Positions 1-4,552 of a stretch of DNA of 7,289 nucleotides are shown here, piece after piece. A model generated the notes under the pieces. That model saw nothing but the letters and a program-made list of their open reading frames with translations. It had not been told where the DNA came from and searched no databases. Within the stretch, counting starts at the first letter, position 1. The number at the start of each line of letters is the position of its first letter. The DNA is taken from positions 1 through 7,289 of the forward strand of contig CAMPCG010000143.1 in assembly GCA_946644025.1 (NCBI GenBank), in the 5' to 3' direction. The DNA is from an uncultured Prevotellaceae bacterium (GTDB lineage: Bacteria; Bacteroidota; Bacteroidia; Bacteroidales; Bacteroidaceae). The translations under genes were made by a program, and so were the position numbers.

Positions 1-2622
1 GGCCTCCACCTCCTTCAGCTCGATGCGGAAGCCGCGAATCTTCACCTGCCCGTCGCGGCGTCCTACGAACTGTATGTTGCCGTCGGTCAGGAAGCGGACG
101 ATGTCGCCGGTGCGGTAGACACGGGCGTATTTAGCCAAAGCCTCTTCGGAGGTGGAAGGCGTGGCCAAGAACGGATTGTCGATATAGACCTCGGCGGTCT
201 TCTCCGGACGGTTGAGGTAGCCGTGGCTCACCTGCGGTCCGGCCACCAGGAGCTCGCCAGCGGCACCTGCGGGCAGTCGGTGGCCCTGCTTGTCGACCAC
301 ATACAGCCGCATGTTGTCGAGCGCCTTGCCGATGGGTATGTCCTTCAGCTTGCGGTCCAACCGGTAGGTCGTGGTAAAGATGGTACACTCCGTCGGGCCA
401 TATACATTATAGAATTTATAGCCCGTGGGCGGTTCGAGCGATGCCAGCTTCTCGCCGCCGGTGGAGAGATACTTCAGCGAGTGGTTCTCGATGGTGGTGG
501 CAAACTGGTAGCCCACCTGGGTGGTCATGAACGAGTGGGTGATGCCATTTTGCTCGAAGTAGTCGTTGAGGGCCATGAGGTCGAGGCGCAGCTCCTCGGG
601 AATGATGTGCACGGCGGCGCCACAGGTCAGCGCGGGGTAGAGGTCCATCATGCAGGCGTCGAAGCCGTATGAGGCGTATGCCGCCACGCGGTGCTCAGGC
701 CGCAGGTCGTAGAACCGCCGGTACCAGTGGCAGAAGGCCACGAGGTTGCCGTGGGTCAGCTGGCAGCCCTTGGGCACGCCCGTAGAGCCGGAGGTGTAGA
801 GGAGGATGAAGAGGCTGTCGGGAGACAGTTCGCTTGGCTGCAACGGTGTTGCAGCACAGGCGGACAGTTCCTTGGTCAGCAGCACCTCGCCCTGATACTC
901 GTCCACGAGGAGGCGCAGTTCTTCGTCGGCTATGAGCAACCTGGCGTCGGCATCCTTCACCATGAAGTTCAGCCGCTCCTTCGGGTAGCTGGGGTCGAGG
1001 GGCTGGTAGGCACAGCCGGCCTTGAGCACGCCGAGCGAGGCAATGGCCATCCACTCGCAGCGCGGAATGAGCACCGAGACGACGGGCGACTTACCAGCCC
1101 CACCCCCAACCCCTCCCCTAAAGGGAGAGGAGCTTTCGCGGCGGAAGCCTCCCCCTCGGGGGGAGGTTTGGTGGGGGCCGCCACCCACCATCTGGCTGAC
1201 GCGGGCGGCAATACGGTCGCTCATCTCGTCCACCTCTTTAAAAGTAAACTGCTTGTCCTTAAAGACGACGGCGATGTTGTCGGGCGTCTGGACAGCCTGT
1301 CGGCGGAAGAGCGAGACGATGGTCTGCGTGTCGTCGTAGTCCACGTCGGTCTCGTTGAAGCTGTCGAGCAACGCCACCTGGGCGGCCGTCGTCATGTCAA
1401 TGTCACGAACCAGCTCGCAGGTCATCAGCCCTTCCAGTATGGCCTCGTAGCTCTCGAGGAACTGGGCGACGAGACTTTCCGAGAACTCGCTGGCCCTATA
1501 CTCGGCCTTCACCTGAATCTTTCCGTCGCGCACGAATGTCTTCAGATAGAGCGGCACGTCGAGCGTGCTGTTGCCTATGCGCTCGGCCTTCATGGGCTTG
1601 CCGCCCATCGTGTCGTCGGAGAAGAGGTTGGCATGCCAGGCAAACATGGAGTTGCTTTGTGGCTTGATGTCCTCCATCAGGTCTGCATAGGAATAGACCT
1701 CGTGCTGACGGCATCCGCTCATCTGCTCCTGTCCCGCTCTGAGGAAGCTGAGCACGGTGGTATTGTCGTCGAACTTGGCATAGACGGGCAGTGTCTTGAC
1801 GAACATTCCCACGGTGCGGGCGAGCCGTTTGTCCTGCCGCCCGTTGAAGACGGTGGTGAAGAGCGACTCCTGCTCGTTGTTGAACTTGGCCAGCAGCAAG
1901 GCGTAGGCCTGGGTGAACAGTGTGCTCTTGAAGATGCCGTTCGCCTTGCAGAAGGCTTCGACGGAGCTGATGTCCACGTTCAGCGTACGCAGCAGGCTCG
2001 CCTCGTCAACCGCCGCGACGTTCCCGGTTGCGTCGGCATCGGGAAGGAGCGGCGTGTAGACATCGCCACAGTCAAACGTCCGTGCATACCACTCCTTAGC
2101 CTCTTGGAAAGCGGGGGTATTTCTTGCGGCCTCCTCTCCGGCAGCTATCTCGGCCAGTGTCACTTCCTCCTGGGGGACAGCCTCGCCGCGGTAGGCCTTG
2201 TCTATGTCGCCCAGCAACAGGTGCATCGAGGTGCCGTCGACGATGATATGATGATAGTCAATGAAGAGATAGAGGTGGCTGTCAGCGCGCAGCAAACGGA
2301 TGCGGAACAGGCGGTCGTTGTAAATATCGAAGGGCTGCACCAGCGAAGCCTTCACAGCCTCGATGTCGTCGATGTCCTCTACGGCGACTTCAAAGCGGTC
2401 GTCCTTGCCGATGGTCTGCTTCGGTTCGCCGTCGTCGGCCAGGACGATGCGCGTAAAGAGCGTGGGGTGAGCCTCCACCGCCGTCACGATGGCCCGGCAC
2501 AGCCGCTCCGTGTCCAGGCTGCCGTCGAGCGTATATAGATAGGGAAGGTTGTAGCATATCTCGCCACTGCGGTTGGCACATTCTACGTAGATGCCATACT
2601 GCGTCTTGCTTAAGGGAAACAT
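1..2622 (-). CDS. Nonribosomal peptide synthetase, C-A domains (3' end outside window)
   Basis: Large cytoplasmic enzyme that activates an amino acid as aminoacyl-AMP and condenses it into a peptide. ATG at 2622 is the only plausible start, because an in-frame TAA lies five codons upstream (2635-2637). The frame stays open for 874 codons to base 1. Residues about 1-430 form a condensation domain: SKTQYGIYVE near the N-terminus, HHIIVDG at 124-130 (catalytic His125), and NGRQDKRLARTVGMF as the C5-type motif. The adenylation domain follows, with FTFKEVDEMSDRIA (A1 region), LKAGCAYQPLDPSYP (A2), YTSGSTGVPKG (A3), YGFDA (A4), VYGPTE (A5), GELLVAGPQVSHGYL (A6), YRTGDI (A7) and QVKIRGFRIELKEVE (A8) at the window edge. 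The carrier-protein domain and anything later lie outside. A repeat-derived insert of about 28 residues (roughly 482-509) sits between A1 and A2. Product and substrate are unknown. The gene is probably last in a four-gene run. Confidence 0.93.
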   Translation of the reverse strand, partial: MFPLSKTQYGIYVECANRSGEICYNLPYLYTLDGSLDTERLCRAIVTAVEAHPTLFTRIVLADDGEPKQTIGKDDRFEVAVEDIDDIEAVKASLVQPFDIYNDRLFRIRLLRADSHLYLFIDYHHIIVDGTSMHLLLGDIDKAYRGEAVPQEEVTLAEIAAGEEAARNTPAFQEAKEWYARTFDCGDVYTPLLPDADATGNVAAVDEASLLRTLNVDISSVEAFCKANGIFKSTLFTQAYALLLAKFNNEQESLFTTVFNGRQDKRLARTVGMFVKTLPVYAKFDDNTTVLSFLRAGQEQMSGCRQHEVYSYADLMEDIKPQSNSMFAWHANLFSDDTMGGKPMKAERIGNSTLDVPLYLKTFVRDGKIQVKAEYRASEFSESLVAQFLESYEAILEGLMTCELVRDIDMTTAAQVALLDSFNETDVDYDDTQTIVSLFRRQAVQTPDNIAVVFKDKQFTFKEVDEMSDRIAARVSQMVGGGPHQTSPRGGGFRRESSSPFRGGVGGGAGKSPVVSVLIPRCEWMAIASLGVLKAGCAYQPLDPSYPKERLNFMVKDADARLLIADEELRLLVDEYQGEVLLTKELSACAATPLQPSELSPDSLFILLYTSGSTGVPKGCQLTHGNLVAFCHWYRRFYDLRPEHRVAAYASYGFDACMMDLYPALTCGAAVHIIPEELRLDLMALNDYFEQNGITHSFMTTQVGYQFATTIENHSLKYLSTGGEKLASLEPPTGYKFYNVYGPTECTIFTTTYRLDRKLKDIPIGKALDNMRLYVVDKQGHRLPAGAAGELLVAGPQVSHGYLNRPEKTAEVYIDNPFLATPSTSEEALAKYARVYRTGDIVRFLTDGNIQFVGRRDGQVKIRGFRIELKEVEA
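1097..1179. repeat. GC-rich palindromic repeat, copy A, inside the NRPS gene
   Basis: This short repeat is inserted in the adenylation-domain coding sequence. Bases 1130-1168 match the reverse complement of 4151-4189 with only two adjacent mismatches (1143-1144), and flanking parts are also similar. It contains one hairpin at 1110-1117/1123-1130 (one mismatch) and a second, stem 1148-1154 with 1160-1166. Its ends are imperfectly inverted (GCCCCACCC at 1097 and GGTGGGGGC ending at 1178). Four C runs at 1098-1118 place four G runs in the sense mRNA. Read on the minus strand it contributes residues such as TSPRGGGFRRESSSPFRGG with no stop and no frame change. The exact boundaries are uncertain, and no convincing target-site duplication was found. 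Confidence 0.85.
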
Positions 2623-2735
2623 AGGTGTTGGGAGTTAGGTGATGTGGGTTGAGTGGGTTGAGTGGGTTGAGTGGGTTGAGTGGGTTGAGTGGGTGATGTG
2701 GGTGGTGTGGGTGGTGTGGGTTATTGAGTTTTGGG
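2623..2735 (-). promoter_or_regulatory. G-free, C-rich leader of the NRPS gene; candidate Rho-utilisation region
   Basis: The plus strand has no C from 2621 through 2735, so the corresponding minus-strand transcript has no G over 115 nt, including the first two bases of the ATG read. It is made of C, A and U, with about five C per nine bases in the array. C-rich, G-poor, unstructured RNA rich in YC dinucleotides is the classical signature of a Rho loading site. It could also be a structure-free translation leader, which suits Bacteroidota initiation without Shine-Dalgarno pairing. No -7 promoter motif was seen here, which favours read-through from the upstream genes. The compositional observation is direct; the role is inferred. 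Confidence 0.4.
2644..2724. repeat. 9-bp tandem repeat array upstream of the NRPS
   Basis: There are nine consecutive 9-bp units on the plus strand: five perfect GTGGGTTGA copies (2644-2688), then GTGGGTGAT, two GTGGGTGGT, and GTGGGTTAT. In the NRPS mRNA the perfect unit reads TCAACCCAC. The array fills most of the gap between the porin stop and the NRPS start and ends 21 bases before the ATG. A perfect short tandem array like this can change copy number by slippage. A change here would alter leader length but not a protein. Confidence 0.93.
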
Positions 2736-2738
2736 CTT

Positions 2739-4061
2739 TCACCATTTCGTAGTGAAGAGGCGCGGCGAGACGACGAGCGAGAACCACCCCCAGCGCAGGT
2801 TGCTGCTGTCGGCGGCGCGCTTCAGCTTCTCCATGCTTTCCGTCCCGGTCATCACCGAGAATCCGGCCGACAGGCGCACGTCCTTCATCACCTGATAGGA
2901 AGCCTCCAGGTCGATGTCGTGGCCCAGTGTCTTGTCGCAGTCCTTCAGCGTCGTAGCCATGGCCATGTAGTGATAGCTGGCCCTCAGCTGCAGGGGCTTC
3001 ACGGGGCTGTAGCCGATGCCGGCGTAGAGGTTTTGCAGGCCAGGGGTGAAGCCGTTGATGTAGGTCTTCACGTAGAAGAAGTCCATCATGCCGTAGAACT
3101 TGTGGTGGGAGCCATAGAGGGGGTTGAATCCGCGCACCACGTCGTGCTTCACCAGTCCGAAGCCTCCTTTTGGCGGCACTGCGAAGTACTCGTCGCCGCT
3201 CAGGTAGTCGTAGCCTCCGAACAGCTGCCACTGCGCCTTGCCCCTCGACCAGTGGTAGGCGGCCTTCGCGCTGGCCATCCAGGCTTTAATCTTGAGATTG
3301 TTCTCGTCATGGCCCATCTGCCGGTAGTACGAGCTTTCCAGGGTCAGTCCGCCAGGCTTGTAGGAGACATAGCCGCCCAGCAGCTGCTGGTAGCGGTTCT
3401 CGGGTTCATTGTCGCCCTTGCCGCCCTGCTCGCCGCCCTGCACGCCGATGTTCATGAAGAGCAGTGAGGCACCGAGCGGCACTCGCGGCACGTCATAGTG
3501 ATACCAGGCCGTGAGCATGGTCTTGTAGGGCTGTGCCCCGTCCTTGTAGTACGTGCCGCCCTGTGTATTCTCGGCGTTCTGGTTGAAGGCCAGTATGGCG
3601 TGTGCCTTGTGTCCGTGACCTTCATAGCCCAGGCGTATGACGTCGTGGGAGAGTGCGGCCATAGCCCAGTCGTTGGGGCCGATGATGCGCTCGTCGTCAT
3701 ACGACAGCGCCTGGCGTCCCAGCTGAGCGAACAGTCCGTTGTCGGCCGAGAGCTTCACCCACGCCTCGTAGAGGTTGAAGCCGCCCTGCCCCTTCTGTCC
3801 CCAGATGCCTTTGTGCTGGGGTGCCACCCTGGCCTCGAGGTGCGGGCGTTTGTAGTCGATGGCGATGCGCGAGCGCTGCATGATGAAGTAGGCACTGTTC
3901 AGGTCGTCGTTGTTGCTCTCGGTCAGGTCGAAGCCGCCGACGCGGGCCTCGCCGTGGCCCAGCATGTTCAGCGACACGTCGAGCTGGTTGACGCCTTCCT
4001 GGGCCGAGGCCGCCACGGCAAAGAAGATGAGGGACAGCGCCCCCACTTTAGCTTTTGTCAT
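2739..4061 (-). CDS. Outer-membrane beta-barrel porin, alginate-export-like
   Basis: Predicted 440-residue outer-membrane protein. The N-terminus is a clear signal peptide: Lys at 3 and 5, a hydrophobic stretch about 7-18, and an ASA|Q cleavage site near residue 20. The mature part has the alternating polar/aromatic strand pattern of a beta-barrel, with many Tyr/Trp/Gly residues (for example GGYVSYKPGGLTLESSYYRQ), and ends with an aromatic Trp. The segment LFAQLGRQALSYDDERIIG followed by VIRLGYEGHG resembles the conserved region of alginate-export-type porins, which carry anionic polysaccharides or small solutes across the outer membrane. That family call rests on motif memory, so the substrate is not assigned. 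The gene lies between a signalling pair and an NRPS on the same strand, 172 nt after the STAS stop and 116 nt before the NRPS start. A role in moving the NRPS product is possible but unproven. TAACTCC heptamers abut its ATG. Confidence 0.88.
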   Translation of the reverse strand: MTKAKVGALSLIFFAVAASAQEGVNQLDVSLNMLGHGEARVGGFDLTESNNDDLNSAYFIMQRSRIAIDYKRPHLEARVAPQHKGIWGQKGQGGFNLYEAWVKLSADNGLFAQLGRQALSYDDERIIGPNDWAMAALSHDVIRLGYEGHGHKAHAILAFNQNAENTQGGTYYKDGAQPYKTMLTAWYHYDVPRVPLGASLLFMNIGVQGGEQGGKGDNEPENRYQQLLGGYVSYKPGGLTLESSYYRQMGHDENNLKIKAWMASAKAAYHWSRGKAQWQLFGGYDYLSGDEYFAVPPKGGFGLVKHDVVRGFNPLYGSHHKFYGMMDFFYVKTYINGFTPGLQNLYAGIGYSPVKPLQLRASYHYMAMATTLKDCDKTLGHDIDLEASYQVMKDVRLSAGFSVMTGTESMEKLKRAADSSNLRWGWFSLVVSPRLFTTKW

Positions 4062-4063
4062 TG

Positions 4064-4084
4064 GGAGTTAGGAGTTAGGAGTTT
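4064..4084 (-). repeat. TAACTCC heptamer repeats abutting the porin start codon
   Basis: Three 7-bp units (plus strand GGAGTTA, GGAGTTA, GGAGTTT) end two bases before the porin ATG. On the mRNA they read AACTCC-type heptamers, giving a G-free stretch of about 28 nt before the start. One identical heptamer (2631-2637), flanked by related units, stands at the equivalent place before the NRPS ATG. They could serve as an unstructured ribosome-landing leader or be a mobile short repeat. The function is unknown. Confidence 0.7.
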
Positions 4085-4094
4085 GAAAGCCCCG

Positions 4095-4233
4095 GGCCAG
4101 CCCCCACCCGCTCGGCCCCATGGGACGCTTGCGTAGAGAAACGGAGCAAGAACCTCCCCCCGAGGGGGAGGCTTAAGCCGCGAAAGCTCCCCTCCCTTCG
4201 GGGGAGGGGATGGGGGTGGGGCCGGGGGTGGGG
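4095..4233. repeat. GC-rich palindromic repeat, copy B, in the STAS-porin gap
   Basis: This longer copy of the element found inside the NRPS gene lies in the opposite orientation and begins right after the STAS stop codon (4234). It holds a hairpin at 4153-4171 (CCTCCCC/GGGGAGG type), a perfect 8-bp stem at 4189-4196/4202-4209 and a small CTTGC/GCAAG hairpin at 4128-4132/4146-4150. Compared with copy A it carries about 40 extra bases (roughly 4111-4150). G runs at 4201-4204, 4206-4209, 4212-4216, 4218-4221, 4224-4228 and 4230-4233 form a G-quadruplex-type tract on the template strand. No U tract follows the hairpins, so it does not look like an ordinary intrinsic terminator, but it could slow or attenuate read-through into the porin and NRPS. 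A 61-codon proline-rich ORF over it is spurious. Confidence 0.85.
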
Positions 4234-4539
4234 TTACCCACAAAACTCAAAGAGGTTGATGAATCCGGTCAGCTTGAAGACCTCCTTGATGTCGTCGTTC
4301 AGGTTCTTGATGATGACCTTGCTGCCGCCGGCCTTTGCTCCCTTCAGCACGCTGATGAGGATGCGCAGCCCGCTGGAGGCGATGTACTCCAGCTCTGTAC
4401 AGTCGATGACGACGTCGGTTCCGTTACTGTGGTAGAGGGGCTGCAGTGTCTGTTCCACTTCTGCGGCGGCTGCCGTGTCGAGCTCGCCCTCCAGGGTGAC
4501 GAGGAATTTGTCCTCCAGTTGTTCAAGTTTTGTTGTCAT
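4234..4539 (-). CDS. STAS-domain anti-sigma-factor antagonist (SpoIIAA/RsbV-like)
   Basis: 101-residue cytoplasmic single-domain STAS protein, a normal length for the family. It has the N-terminal strand pattern ending in LEGELDT (residues 16-22), then VVIDCTELEYIASSGLRIL (43-61). The Ser pair at 55-56 aligns with the SSG motif of SpoIIAA, where the first Ser (SpoIIAA Ser58) is the phosphorylation site, so Ser55 is the expected switch residue. The preceding Asp of SpoIIAA is Ala54 here. The C-terminal part (SKVIIKNLNDDIKEVFKLTG) matches the usual last strand and helix. Partner-switching proteins of this kind are phosphorylated by a GHKL kinase and dephosphorylated by a PP2C phosphatase; both activities are predicted in the protein encoded just 13 bp upstream, so the pair is almost certainly an operon. 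The leader before the ATG is A/T-rich with no Shine-Dalgarno. The stop codon directly borders the palindromic repeat. Confidence 0.95.
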   Translation of the reverse strand: MTTKLEQLEDKFLVTLEGELDTAAAAEVEQTLQPLYHSNGTDVVIDCTELEYIASSGLRILISVLKGAKAGGSKVIIKNLNDDIKEVFKLTGFINLFEFCG

Positions 4540-4552
4540 TGTTGGTTATAAT

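Noticed and set aside
1097..1191. NRPS broken into a pseudogene by the repeat
   Set aside because: Codon-by-codon reading shows the frame continues without a stop from 2622 through the repeat to base 1, with motifs A2-A8 intact after it.
691..2538. 615-codon plus-strand ORF
   Set aside because: It is antisense to the NRPS, whose minus-strand frame carries ordered C and A domain motifs. The plus-strand translation has no recognisable domain.
2635..3231. 198-codon minus-strand ORF ending in Thr-His repeats
   Set aside because: It is out of frame with the porin, and its tail only translates the 9-bp array.
2724..4136. Two plus-strand ORFs (2724-3467 and 3498-4136)
   Set aside because: Both are antisense to the porin, which has a signal peptide and a continuous barrel pattern.
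4058..4243. 61-codon Pro-rich minus-strand ORF
   Set aside because: It only translates repeat copy B and overlaps the STAS end and the porin start.
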